DNA of 64,000 bases from Acidobacteriota bacterium (lineage in GTDB: Bacteria > Acidobacteriota > Terriglobia > Acidiferrales > UBA7541): positions 62,001 to 126,000 of the forward strand of contig QHYH01000084.1 of NCBI GenBank assembly GCA_003223215.1. The letters run 5' to 3'. Positions 26,460-34,827 of the stretch are shown here, one piece after another; position 1 is the stretch's first letter; each line of letters opens with the position of its first letter. Under the pieces are notes generated by a model. That model ran no database searches. It had not been told where the DNA came from and saw nothing but the letters and a program-made list of their open reading frames with translations. The position numbers were made by a program, and so were the translations under genes.

Positions 26460-27349
26460 GCACGGTTCGCACCGCTGATCTGACCCTGGCTTCGCGCGCC
26501 AATGCCTATGTCGCGTTGACCAAGCCGGACGTGTCGTTTTTGGTGTTGATCACTACCGCTGCCGGTTATTACATGGGCGTACGCGGCCCGGTTAGCTGGC
26601 TGCGCATGAGCCATGTGATTTTCGGAACACTGCTGATCGCCGCCGGAACGGCAGCGCTCAATCATTACCTGGAGCGCGAGTCGGACCGATACATGCGGCG
26701 GACGGCTTCCCGGCCCTTGCCGAGCGGCGTGCTGCAGCCGGGCAGGGCGCTGGCGTTCGGGGTGGCGCTCGCAATGGCAGGCGCGGTGGACCTTTACCTC
26801 GCTGCGGGACTTCTCGCTTCCGGCCTCGGCGTTCTCACCTGCCTCAGCTACTTGCTGGCGTATACGCCCTTGAAGAAACGCACGGTGTGGGCGACTTTTG
26901 TCGGAGCGTTTCCCGGCGCGGTCCCGCCGTTGATTGGCTGGGCCGCAGCCACAGGCTCCCTGGACCGGGGGGCCTGGCTGTTGTTCGGGATTTTATTTTT
27001 GTGGCAATTTCCGCACTTCTACGCCATTTCCTGGATGTACCGCGAAGATTACGCGCGCGCGGGAATCCTGATGCTTCCGGTGGTCGACCGGGAGGGCACC
27101 CGCACCTTTCGGCAGATCATTCTTTACGCCACGGCACTCGTGGGTGTCAGCCTGCTTCCTGCCGTGCTGGGCCTGGCCGGAGTAGTTTATTTCTTCGGGG
27201 CGCTGGTGGTGTGCACCGCTCTGGTCCAGGTCTGCCTCTGGGCCGCGAGCAACAAAACCAACGTGCGGGCGAAGTGGCTTATGCACGCGACGGTTCTGCA
27301 CATTCCCCTGCTGCTCGGGTTGATGATCTACGATAAACTCCCGCGATGA
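26456..27349 (+). CDS. ctaB: protoheme IX farnesyltransferase (heme O synthase)
   Basis: Transfers a farnesyl group to heme B. The 297-residue UbiA-family membrane protein has nine hydrophobic segments, the prenyl-diphosphate-binding motif NHYLERESDRYMRRT (about residue 66) and a second acidic motif, YREDYARAGILMLP, near residue 200. Overlap with ctaA shows they are made together; heme O goes on to CtaA. Confidence 0.94.
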   Translation: MSTVRTADLTLASRANAYVALTKPDVSFLVLITTAAGYYMGVRGPVSWLRMSHVIFGTLLIAAGTAALNHYLERESDRYMRRTASRPLPSGVLQPGRALAFGVALAMAGAVDLYLAAGLLASGLGVLTCLSYLLAYTPLKKRTVWATFVGAFPGAVPPLIGWAAATGSLDRGAWLLFGILFLWQFPHFYAISWMYREDYARAGILMLPVVDREGTRTFRQIILYATALVGVSLLPAVLGLAGVVYFFGALVVCTALVQVCLWAASNKTNVRAKWLMHATVLHIPLLLGLMIYDKLPR

Positions 27350-27476
27350 TTCAACAGATCGAGATGGCTTGAAGCTGCTGTGGCGGGCTTCCGGCGCGGG
27401 TCGGGAGCGTTGTGTGATAGAAAACTCGTGACTGGTGACTCGTGGAAGATGAACGCATGAGGAATCGAGCAAGACC

Positions 27477-27905
27477 ATGATTTCCAATGCAGCGCTGAAT
27501 GCCTGCCTGAACGGGCTGAGCGGAGTCCTGCTGGCCTGCGGCTACGCAGCAATACGCGCAGGGAAAAAAGGCCTACACAAAGCCTTCATGTTGTCCGCGG
27601 TAAGCGTATCTTCGCTTTTCCTGATTTCGTATCTGACTTATCACATTCGCGTGGGAAAAGCAGTCTTGTTTCAGGGGCAAGGCTGGATAAGGCCGGCGTA
27701 CTTTACGCTGCTGACTTCACATACGATCCTGGCGGCAACCATCGTGCCCTTGATTATCGTGACGCTGCGCCGCGCTTGGCTCGGGCGATTCGATAAGCAT
27801 CGTCTAATTGCGCGCTGGACGCTGCCGCTGTGGTTCTACGTGTCGGTCACCGGGGTGATCATCTATTTCATGGTCTATCAAATTTTTGTCCCAAAAATTC
27901 CGTAG
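27477..27905 (+). CDS. DUF420 family membrane protein (CtaM-like)
   Basis: A 142-residue protein with four TM helices and the DUF420 histidine pattern (GLHKAFM, SYLTYHIRVG, LLTSHTILA, FDKHRLIARWT). DUF420/CtaM proteins accompany heme A synthesis and aa3-oxidase assembly in other bacteria, which fits its position after ctaAB. Helix-borne histidines could bind heme or copper. There is no obvious Shine-Dalgarno. Confidence 0.82.
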   Translation: MISNAALNACLNGLSGVLLACGYAAIRAGKKGLHKAFMLSAVSVSSLFLISYLTYHIRVGKAVLFQGQGWIRPAYFTLLTSHTILAATIVPLIIVTLRRAWLGRFDKHRLIARWTLPLWFYVSVTGVIIYFMVYQIFVPKIP

Positions 27906-28135
27906 AAACTCAAGTTTCCGCGGATTCGTTCTACCCGGGTTCTCCGTCCTTGGAAGATAAGGGTAAGGGCCATGCACTCCCCCGCACGGGGCTGCTAGGC
28001 CCGTTTCCGCCCCGCCGCGGACCATCCCACAAACGGCTCCCATCGCAAACGATACCCGGGTCACCGCCAGACGTGACAGACCGCACAGACTCCTAGCGTC
28101 CTGGACGTTAGACGGAAGTAGAAGGCAGGTGAGCA

Positions 28136-28364
28136 ATGAGCAAAAAGAACCTAACAAGAGAGCAGGCCTTCGTTGCGGGGCACAATCGTGGCACAGTGTA
28201 TGCGCCTTATCCGAGTGGAAGCAGAGCGCCTGAAGATTCCAGGGACGTCCCTCGCGGCAGAGGTCGCGAGGGCGCTTCCGAGGATGTACGCGACGTCCAT
28301 GAAACTCCAAAAGATGCTGCGTCGTTCGAAGCCATCATTTCTTCCACGAACTTCCGTACGCTGA
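28136..28364 (+). pseudogene. possible small gene broken by a frameshift
   Basis: An ATG at 28136 has AGGCAGGTGAGC just upstream and begins MSKKNLTREQAFVAGHNRG. The protein-like character then moves to another frame: from about 28200 the +1 frame reads LIRVEAERLKIPGTSLAAEV and continues through MYATSMKLQKMLRRS to a stop at 28364, a helical pattern not seen in the first frame. One intact small protein of about 75 residues interrupted by an indel is a reasonable reading. I do not recognise the family. A weak 8-bp hairpin (28093-28111) lies upstream. Confidence 0.3.
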
Positions 28365-28465
28365 CAACAAAGGAAAGCTTAAAAGGTGATGTGCGACGTC
28401 GTCAGTGGGTGCGGGTAGCACAGCTGTCGAAGGTAGCGAATCGCCGCAACCGTGAAAATCAGAAC

Positions 28466-28870
28466 CTAAAACTGGTTGTTGTCGTCCTGGCGGAAGCCGG
28501 GGGGAACGAGCGCTCCGGTTTGCGGCGAGCGGACGGCCTGGCGCGTGCCGGATTTGGGAAAAACGATGTGCCAGAAGTCGGTGTTTGGCGAGCTGAAGGT
28601 GATGCCAACAAAGCGGCGCTCCCGCTTCTCGCGCAGGGAAGTGACATGACACTCGGCCGATTCGGCCGTCATCTCATTGAAAATACGGATGTTCTGCCCG
28701 GGAATGAGGGGCGTATCCATAAGCAGGAGGGCTCCGTGGGCGCTCACCACGTAAGTGGCAGCCTGCAAATCAATGGTTTCGCCTTCGGGGAGGCGGCAAC
28801 GTACTTTCACTGGGATCTGGAGCGGCAGCCGAACCGTGCGCCGACGTTCCGGGTATCGAGTTCTCTGCAT
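28466..28870 (-). CDS. PilZ domain protein
   Basis: A 134-residue protein starting MQRTRYPERRRTVRLPLQIP, which contains an RxxxR-like motif before the beta-barrel, and with VVSAHGALLL matching the (D/N)xSxxG element. These are the c-di-GMP-binding elements of PilZ domains, although the second motif is imperfect (SAHG). It was placed at ATG 28870, with AAAGG upstream; a longer frame adds an unlikely leader. A second, broken PilZ gene lies at 44.7 kb. Confidence 0.8.
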   Translation of the reverse strand: MQRTRYPERRRTVRLPLQIPVKVRCRLPEGETIDLQAATYVVSAHGALLLMDTPLIPGQNIRIFNEMTAESAECHVTSLREKRERRFVGITFSSPNTDFWHIVFPKSGTRQAVRSPQTGALVPPGFRQDDNNQF

Positions 28871-29189
28871 AAGAGACGCCTTTGCAATGGGACAGCGGGA
28901 CAGGTTCCGAAATGCTGCCATGAAAAGCCAAGAAAGGCAAGGAAAATAAAGATTTGGGACGGCCAGTACTTTTACCCTGTACGGGCGCAAAGCCCCGTCC
29001 TGGAGGGCGGGGATAGGAGCCCCTTATAGTGTCTTTTGTTGTTGAATGTAGTCCTTCAGGAGGTCGCTGAGGGCACCACCGCAACGAGGCCGCGAAGTAA
29101 GACGGCGACCAGAGCACGCCTTTCCAATAGCGTGCTGCCAAGTCAGGTCTCCACAGTGGAGGGAGGAGGTCAACGCCTTGGCGGCGATC
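28871..29189. repeat. intergenic stretch with an IS200/IS605-like terminal hairpin (28993-29012)
   Basis: CCCCGTCC-TGGA-GGGCGGGG (8-bp stem with one G-T pair) within GCAAAGCCCCGTCCTGGAGGG resembles the right-end hairpin commonly seen at IS200/IS605 (tnpB) elements, often written CCCCGTCCTNNAGGGCGGGG. No tnpA or tnpB is present, so this would be a relic or solitary end. Otherwise nothing is seen in the gap. Confidence 0.35.
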
Positions 29190-30206
29190 TCACTTGGCGG
29201 TCGTGGCGGCGAGCTCATCGAGGACGGCGTTCGTGAATTGTTCGGTGTTGGCCTTCCCGCCGACGTCCCTCGTGGTATAGATACCATCGCGGTAGGTCTT
29301 TAGCAGGGCGGCTTCAATCCTCTCGGCGGCAGCCCGTTCGCCTAGGTGATCGAGCATCAACAGGGCACTCATCAAAAGAGCGGTGGGATTGGCCAGGCCT
29401 TTGCCGGCAATGTCGGGGGCGGTGCCGTGGACGGCCTCAAACATGGCGCAATGGTCGCCAATATTGGCGCTCGGGACCACGCCCAGGCCGCCTACCAACC
29501 CTGCAGCCAAGTCGCTCATCACGTCACCATAGAGATTGGGCAGCAAGAGCACGTCAAACTGCAGAGGATCCATCACGATCTGCATGCAGGCATTGTCGAC
29601 GATCAGCTCCTTATACTGAATTTCGGGAAATTGGGCGGCTACGGTCCGGGCCGAGCGCAGGAACAAGCCATCGGAAAGCTTCATGATGTTGGCTTTGTGG
29701 ATGGCGTGAATCTTCTTGCGACCGCGGCGGCGGGCGTAATCAAAGGCGAAGCGCGCGATGCGCGTGGAGGCCTTTTCCGTGATGATTTTCAGGCTTTCCA
29801 CGACTCCGGGAACCACTTCGTGTTCGAGGCCGGAGTACAAATCTTCAGTGTTTTCCCGGACGATGATCAAGTCTACGTCTTCAAAATGGGATTTCACCCC
29901 CGGAATGTTTTTGACGGGCCGCAGATTGGCGTAAAGATCCAGCGATTTTCGGAGCGCCACGTTCACGCTTGGCGCGCCTCCGGCGATCGCCGTGGCCATG
30001 GGCCCTTTCAGGGCCACGCGGTTGCGGCGCACCGAATCGATGGCCGCTTGGTTGACACGCTGGCCTTGATCGGCAGATTCACCGGCGCGTCCAGAGATTT
30101 CTTCCCACGCAATCTCGACGCCTGAGGCTTCCAGGATGCGCCTGGTGGCGGTCGAGACTTCCGGGCCGATGCCTTCGCCGGGAATGAGCGTAACGTGGTG
30201 CTTCAT
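29190..30206 (-). CDS. isocitrate/isopropylmalate dehydrogenase family, probably NAD-dependent isocitrate dehydrogenase
   Basis: A 338-residue beta-decarboxylating dehydrogenase. It starts HVTLIPGEGIGPEV and has the substrate-binding LRKSLDLYANLRPV with RENTEDLYSG, typical of the homo-oligomeric NAD-IDH/IDH3-like branch rather than LeuB. It also has HKANIMKLSDGLF and the metal/cofactor region NLYGDVMSDLAAGLVGGLG, then GTAPDIAGKG. It probably performs the TCA-cycle step from isocitrate to 2-oxoglutarate; isopropylmalate or homoisocitrate specificity is less likely. A TAAGAT hexamer lies 6 nt before the ATG. Confidence 0.85.
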   Translation of the reverse strand: MKHHVTLIPGEGIGPEVSTATRRILEASGVEIAWEEISGRAGESADQGQRVNQAAIDSVRRNRVALKGPMATAIAGGAPSVNVALRKSLDLYANLRPVKNIPGVKSHFEDVDLIIVRENTEDLYSGLEHEVVPGVVESLKIITEKASTRIARFAFDYARRRGRKKIHAIHKANIMKLSDGLFLRSARTVAAQFPEIQYKELIVDNACMQIVMDPLQFDVLLLPNLYGDVMSDLAAGLVGGLGVVPSANIGDHCAMFEAVHGTAPDIAGKGLANPTALLMSALLMLDHLGERAAAERIEAALLKTYRDGIYTTRDVGGKANTEQFTNAVLDELAATTAK

Positions 30207-30212
30207 GGCTGC

Positions 30213-30218
30213 ATCTTA
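30213..30218 (-). promoter_or_regulatory. -10-like hexamer TAAGAT 6 nt before the isocitrate dehydrogenase start
   Basis: On the minus strand TAAGAT-N6-ATG (start 30206) has no Shine-Dalgarno in between, the same geometry as at dnaE, the DUF2007 gene, the MOSC gene and the tolA-like gene. Confidence 0.35.
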
Positions 30219-30311
30219 TTGTATGCGAAGCGTTTGCGGATGTCGAAAAGGCGCTCGAAAATCGATGTTTGGAACCGGAGGACGAGCGGTGCGGCGGTCC
30301 CGACGTTTTGC

Positions 30312-30317
30312 TATAAT
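30312..30317 (+). promoter_or_regulatory. -10 hexamer TATAAT for the A-type Fe-S carrier gene
   Basis: A perfect TATAAT 56 nt before the start; a clear -35 is not visible. A normal leader with AAAGGA precedes the ATG. Confidence 0.4.
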
Positions 30318-30373
30318 AAAGTAGTTGTGTTTAGCGCCGTGGCACGACCCGCGGTGCGGAGGCCAAAGGAATT

Positions 30374-30697
30374 ATGCTTAACTTGACGCCCAATGCCAGT
30401 TCCAAGGTGAAAGAAATCATGAATATGCAGAGCCCGATACCTACTGCCTTGCGCGTGGCGGTGGTGGGCGGCGGCTGCTCGGGTTTCCAGTATCACATGG
30501 CGTTCGAAAACAATACCACCGAGGCGGACCAAATCTTCGACTTTGATGGCTTGAAGGTAGCCGTGGATCAAATGAGCTCGATGTACCTGGACGGAGTGGA
30601 GATCGATTACATCGAGACGCTGGAAGGCGCTGGATTCAAGTTCAACAATCCCAACGTGAAGAGCACCTGCGGCTGCGGGAGTTCGTTCAGCGTTTAA
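30374..30697 (+). CDS. erpA: A-type iron-sulfur cluster carrier (IscA/ErpA)
   Basis: Delivers Fe-S clusters to target proteins. The 107-residue protein has the three invariant cysteines of the family: GGGCSGFQY (Cys near residue 35) and CGCGSSF at the C-terminus. No other suf or isc gene is near. The choice between ErpA and IscA is not firm. It ends before an intrinsic terminator. Confidence 0.88.
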   Translation: MLNLTPNASSKVKEIMNMQSPIPTALRVAVVGGGCSGFQYHMAFENNTTEADQIFDFDGLKVAVDQMSSMYLDGVEIDYIETLEGAGFKFNNPNVKSTCGCGSSFSV

Positions 30698-30741
30698 TTT
30701 GGGCGAGGAAAGCGCCAAGGCAATTTTTGCAAATTTCTAGG

Positions 30742-30773
30742 CTCCTGGACGACAATGTTCAGGAGTCTTTTTT
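30742..30773 (+). terminator. intrinsic terminator whose 3' arm is also the next gene's Shine-Dalgarno
   Basis: CTCCTGGAC (30742-30750) pairs with GTTCAGGAG (30757-30765) over 9 bp with one G-T pair, followed by TCTTTTTT. The AGGAG of the 3' arm (30761-30765) lies 8 nt before the methyltransferase ATG at 30774, so the hairpin can both end the erpA transcript and hide the ribosome-binding site. Confidence 0.7.
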
Positions 30774-31403
30774 ATGTCCTCGAGCGAAGCCCAATGGGAC
30801 GCCAAGCACAGCCTGGCGGCGAAGGATGCTGCTGAGGCTCCAACGGGGATTCTGACCGAGTTGTGGCCGCTGCTGCCCGCGGGCGCCGCGCTGGACTTGG
30901 CCTGCGGCAGCGGAAGAAACGCGATTTTCCTGGCCGAGCACGGCCGGCCGGTTACGGCGGTGGACTGGTCGTCAGCGGCGCTGGGCATCCTAGAAGAGCG
31001 CGCCCTCGGTCTGAAAATTCCAGTGCGCCGAATTCGCGCGATGGGTGAAGTGAAGCAGGCGACGCGCCTAGGAATCGACGTGGTGCAGGCGGATCTGGAA
31101 AGCACGGAGCTCGAGGTGAACGGCTATTTCCTGATTTTGTGCGTGCGATATTTGCAGCGATCGCTGTTTCCGCAGATCTGCCGCGCTTTGCGTCCTGGAG
31201 GGATGCTGTTGTTTGAGACCTTCACTAAAGCGCAGTTGGATTTTCCGAGTGGACCGCGGGATCCGGCACACCTCTTAGATAGGGGTGAGCTCAGGAGGGC
31301 CTTCCCGGAATTGGAGACGGTTTTTTATCGCGAGTTGCGCGCGGAGCAGGGAATTGCCAGCCTTGCGGCGCGCAAGCCTCAGGGCTCGAGCCGCCGTCAA
31401 TAA
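30774..31403 (+). CDS. class I SAM-dependent methyltransferase (TehB-like)
   Basis: A 209-residue protein with motif I LDLACGSGRNAIFLAEHG (about 40-57), an acidic residue at the end of strand 2 (VDWSSAAL) and motif VIRPGGMLL-like sequence (RALRPGGMLLFETF, near residue 140). The layout resembles TehB/UbiE-type small-molecule methyltransferases. The substrate is unknown. Its AGGAG is buried in the terminator stem upstream. Confidence 0.8.
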   Translation: MSSSEAQWDAKHSLAAKDAAEAPTGILTELWPLLPAGAALDLACGSGRNAIFLAEHGRPVTAVDWSSAALGILEERALGLKIPVRRIRAMGEVKQATRLGIDVVQADLESTELEVNGYFLILCVRYLQRSLFPQICRALRPGGMLLFETFTKAQLDFPSGPRDPAHLLDRGELRRAFPELETVFYRELRAEQGIASLAARKPQGSSRRQ

Positions 31404-31472
31404 GGAGACTGGCGAGCCTTTTGTGGCATGGTTTGCAATCTCGCGCGGCAGTTCGTATGCTTTAGTTCAAGC

Positions 31473-33110
31473 ATGAAAATAGCCCTCGCTCAGTTCAATC
31501 CCACTGTCGGCGATTTTGCAGGGAATTCGTCTCGCATACTGAGTCTTTCGTCGCAAGCACATGAGCGCGGAGCAGGGCTTGTGGTCTTTTCTGAACTCTG
31601 CTTGTGCGGATACTTTCCACTGGACCTTCTCGAGCGCCCGGCCTTCATCGACCGAAATCACCGACAACTGAAAGAGCTCGCGGCCAAGATCCCGGTGCCG
31701 TCGATTGTCGGGTACGCGGGACGCGTGAAAAACGGTACAGGGAAGTCCATTGCTAATAAAGCCGCGCTGATATGCGCGGGTCGCGTCGTTTTCGAGCAAA
31801 GCAAAATGCTGCTGCCGACCTATGACGTGTTCGACGAAACTCGCTACTTCCAGCCCGCGGACCGCCAGTACGTTTTTGGGTTGGACGGAGAGCAGCTTGG
31901 CATCACCATTTGTGAAGACGTTTGGAACGACAAGAATTTTTGGGCCAAGCAACTGTACGAGCGCGATCCGGTCAGCGAGATTGTCCGGCAGGGAAGTACG
32001 GTGTTGCTGAACCTCTCGGGTTCGCCTTACGCGCTCGACAAGCGTGCGCTGCGTTTCGAGATGCTGCGCTCCATCGCGTTGACACACAAACGGCCAGTCA
32101 TTTACGTGAATCAGGTGGGAGGCGACGACAGCCTGATTTTCGACGGCGCGAGCATCGCCTTGACGGCGGAGGGCAAGGTGGCCGCGCAAGCCAAAGCTTT
32201 TGAGGAGGACCTGGTTATTTTCGATACGGCAACCGGAAAAGGCGACATCCATGAACAGCCGCACGAGGAGATTGCTTATGCCTATCGCGCCCTGGTGACA
32301 GGGACGCGCGATTATGTGCGCAAATGCGGCTTCAAGAAGGTTTTGGTAGGTCTAAGCGGCGGCATCGATTCGGCCGTGGTTGCGGCCATCGCCGTGGATG
32401 CCCTGGGATCGGAAAATGTGCTGGGCGTTTCCATGCCGGGACCATTTTCGTCGCCAGGGAGCAAGACGGACGCGCAGACTCTGGCAAAAAATCTCGGCAT
32501 ACAGTTCCTCACCTTGCCGATTACGGAAGTATTTCAAGCTTACAAAGGCGCGCTCGAGCCCGCTTTTGGCGATCGGCCCGCGGACGTCACGGAAGAAAAC
32601 ATTCAGGCGCGGATTCGCGGGAACTATTTGATGGCGCTCTCCAACAAATTCGGCTCCATGGTTCTGAGCACGGGGAATAAGTCGGAGAACGCCGTTGGTT
32701 ACTGCACGCTCTACGGCGACATGGCCGGAGGGTTGGCGGTGATTTCGGACGTGCCGAAATTGATGGTGTATGAACTGGCGCGGTGGATCAACCGCGAAAG
32801 GGAAGTGATTCCCCGCTCGACCCTCGAAAAGCCGCCCTCGGCCGAACTGCGGCCCAACCAGAAAGATGAGGACAGCCTGCCTCCCTACGAGGTGTTAGAC
32901 CGAGTCCTGAAGGCTTATATCGAGGATTTGCGCAGCCCGCATGAGATTGCCGACCACTACGGGTTTGACTTAAAGCTGGTGCAAGACATTGCGCTCCGCG
33001 TCGATCACAATGAGTACAAGCGCAAGCAAGCGGCACCAGGACTGAAAATTACTTCGCGGGCGTTCGGATTTGGGCGGCCGTTCCCGATTGCGCAGAAGTT
33101 TATTCCGTAA
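31473..33110 (+). CDS. nadE: glutamine-dependent NAD+ synthetase
   Basis: Forms NAD+ from nicotinate adenine dinucleotide using ammonia channelled from glutamine. The 545-residue protein has an N-terminal nitrilase-type glutaminase domain with the Glu41/Lys111/Cys147 triad (SELCL, KMLLP, ICEDVW), and a C-terminal synthetase domain with the PP-loop SGGIDS (295-300) and STGNKSE. I chose ATG 31473, where the family N-terminus MKIALAQFNP begins, rather than the earlier in-frame start. Confidence 0.95.
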   Translation: MKIALAQFNPTVGDFAGNSSRILSLSSQAHERGAGLVVFSELCLCGYFPLDLLERPAFIDRNHRQLKELAAKIPVPSIVGYAGRVKNGTGKSIANKAALICAGRVVFEQSKMLLPTYDVFDETRYFQPADRQYVFGLDGEQLGITICEDVWNDKNFWAKQLYERDPVSEIVRQGSTVLLNLSGSPYALDKRALRFEMLRSIALTHKRPVIYVNQVGGDDSLIFDGASIALTAEGKVAAQAKAFEEDLVIFDTATGKGDIHEQPHEEIAYAYRALVTGTRDYVRKCGFKKVLVGLSGGIDSAVVAAIAVDALGSENVLGVSMPGPFSSPGSKTDAQTLAKNLGIQFLTLPITEVFQAYKGALEPAFGDRPADVTEENIQARIRGNYLMALSNKFGSMVLSTGNKSENAVGYCTLYGDMAGGLAVISDVPKLMVYELARWINREREVIPRSTLEKPPSAELRPNQKDEDSLPPYEVLDRVLKAYIEDLRSPHEIADHYGFDLKLVQDIALRVDHNEYKRKQAAPGLKITSRAFGFGRPFPIAQKFIP

Positions 33111-33124
33111 GGCTTTAAAAACGC

Positions 33125-33146
33125 GGACAGGCATCGATGCCTGTCC
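33125..33146. repeat. perfect 22-bp palindrome
   Basis: GGACAGGCATCGATGCCTGTCC between nadE and the DsbA-like gene reads the same on both strands. The GACAGGC...GCCTGTC pattern resembles a dispersed palindromic repeat seen in several GC-rich genomes. No T-tract follows, so it is not a classical terminator. There is one copy in this window. Confidence 0.6.
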
Positions 33147-33158
33147 TACATCAATTAT

Positions 33159-34094
33159 ATGAAGAGGTCTTTTGTGAAAAAGCTCCTGAAATTGATGGCC
33201 ATGGCCTCCGCGGCACTGCTTCCGTTGCATGCGCAGGCGCAACAGCAAACGCCTGCCGCAACGGGGACGGCGCCCACAGCCTTAGCCTCCCCCTCTCAGA
33301 CGCAAAAGCATATAGAAGCTTATCTCCGGAACCTTTATGCGTTCGGGCCGGACGTCACGCTGACTGTCGGGCCGCTAAAGGAGTCGCAGGTCGAGGGAGT
33401 TTTAGAGACAGACGTTAGCGTGACCCTCGGCGAGAACAGGCAAAACGCGAAGCTTTATGTGAGCAAAGACGGCCGGTATCTTTTTCGCGGCGAACTGTCG
33501 GACCTGACCAAGGACCCGCTGGCGGAGAACCTGGCGCTGATGCGGATCAGTGATGCGCCGGCGCTTGGAGACCCCAAGGCGCCTGTGACCATCGTGGAAT
33601 ACTCCGATTTCCAGTGCCCCGTCTGCCGCAGCCTGCATGACACCCTCCGCGGCATCCTGCCCAACTACCCGGGCAAACTGCGGGTCATCTTTAAGGACTT
33701 TCCGCTCGAACAGCTCCATCCCTGGGCCAGAACCGCAGCCATCGCCGGGCGCTGCGCCTACCAGCAAAAGCCGCAGGCTTTCTGGAAAATGTACGATCTG
33801 ATCTACGACAACCAGGAGATCATCTCGGCGGAAAACGCCTGGGGCAAAATGACCGACTACGCCACCGAGGCCGGCTTGGACGCGGCCTCCTTCAAGAGCT
33901 GTATGGCCGGCCCGGAAGCGGCGGCAACCGTCAATGCGAGCCACGCCAACGGCGAAAAGCTCGAGGTGAACAGTACGCCGACCGTTTTCGTAAACGGCAG
34001 ACGCATGGTCGGGGCCGACACACATCTGCTCGAGCAGTACATCAACTACGAACTCGCCAAGCTGAACACCAGCAAGTCTACTGAGAAAAGATAA
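33159..34094 (+). CDS. secreted DsbA-family thioredoxin-fold protein
   Basis: A periplasmic thiol oxidoreductase/isomerase. The 311-residue protein has a signal peptide (about 1-27, AQA), a stretch resembling the DsbC/G dimerisation region (about 50-120), then a thioredoxin fold with active site CPVC (Cys153-Cys156) in EYSDFQCPVC and the cis-proline segment STPTVFVNG near residue 272. It may assist oxidative folding, including cytochrome c apoproteins. There is a weak ribosome-binding site and an AT-rich leader. Confidence 0.85.
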   Translation: MKRSFVKKLLKLMAMASAALLPLHAQAQQQTPAATGTAPTALASPSQTQKHIEAYLRNLYAFGPDVTLTVGPLKESQVEGVLETDVSVTLGENRQNAKLYVSKDGRYLFRGELSDLTKDPLAENLALMRISDAPALGDPKAPVTIVEYSDFQCPVCRSLHDTLRGILPNYPGKLRVIFKDFPLEQLHPWARTAAIAGRCAYQQKPQAFWKMYDLIYDNQEIISAENAWGKMTDYATEAGLDAASFKSCMAGPEAAATVNASHANGEKLEVNSTPTVFVNGRRMVGADTHLLEQYINYELAKLNTSKSTEKR

Positions 34095-34120
34095 ATGCGT
34101 CACGCGCGCGCGGTGGGGAG

Positions 34121-34159
34121 TAGGAACAAAAGGACCGAGCGATCCGGCTTTTGCTCCTA
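34121..34159 (+). terminator. candidate stem-loop after the DsbA-like gene
   Basis: TAGGAACAAAAG (34121-34132) faces CTTTTGCTCCTA (34148-34159) across a 15-nt loop: 11 of 12 bases pair. It is followed by a G/C-rich stretch instead of a T-run, so it may end transcription with Rho or stabilise the 3' end rather than act as an intrinsic terminator. Confidence 0.35.
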
Positions 34160-34827
34160 GGCCTGCACGGCAAAGTCGCCCGGGGGGCCGGCCTTGCCTA
34201 TTTATTAGTTAACATAATATAACTTATAGGACGCGATGCGCTGCGGGCTTTTCTTCGCCTTTTCGACAGGTTCGGTCTGTTCGTGGGCTCAAAATTGGCC
34301 GACGAGGCGTTTTGGTAGCGAGGAATGCACCTTTCCAATGTACCAAGTGCAAGGGACGCCTTTGGTTAGGGGGGCTGGCGCACCCGGCGCCAGCCCGAGA
34401 CATGCCCAAGCCGCAGGTGTGACAGACGCCAGAAGGAATTTCAGATGAATCAGCAATTCAGGACGACTCTCCATCTGCCACGCCGCTGACCCCGGTGAAA
34501 TTGGCAACCGAACCGGGATTCCCGAAAAGCCACTTCCCTGCCGAACCGGCAGCAGCTGCGAGAGGCTGCTCCTCGGGACCGCAGCGCATCGCGGAGGGGG
34601 AGCGACAACTGGCGACAAATGCGCCGATCCCCCAACCCGTCGCTCCTTGTCGCTTGCGGGGCGTCGCCGGACATCGGATTCTGCAGGTACCTCCGGGGGG
34701 TCCGACCCGCTCGGATGGCCGGAGCGGGATGGTGCTCGCAAGGTATTGGCGGAGGCGGCCAGACCGGTCGCCGGTTGCGGCAGGCTAGCGAAACCGGAAC
34801 GTTCAGCCAAGAAAAAGGAGCACGTTG
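34160..34827 (+). promoter_or_regulatory. 668-bp gene-free region with several stable hairpins upstream of the GDPD gene
   Basis: An AT-rich patch at 34200-34230 could hold a promoter. Downstream there is a 10-bp GC-rich stem (GGGCTGGCGC 34372-34381 with GCGCCAGCCC 34387-34396), then CTGCCG/CGGCAG (34538-34552) and AGCAGC/GCTGCT (34551-34570), and other short repeats. It ends with AAAGGAG before the GDPD start. A long structured leader is possible. I checked for known riboswitch consensus sequences (cobalamin, TPP, glycine, c-di-GMP) and saw none that I would defend. Confidence 0.25.

Noticed and set aside
34525-34560. Partial match to the cobalamin-riboswitch B12 box (AAGCCAC...CTGCC)
   Set aside because: Several mismatches and one base too short, no supporting helices, and the downstream gene (GDPD) has no link with B12.
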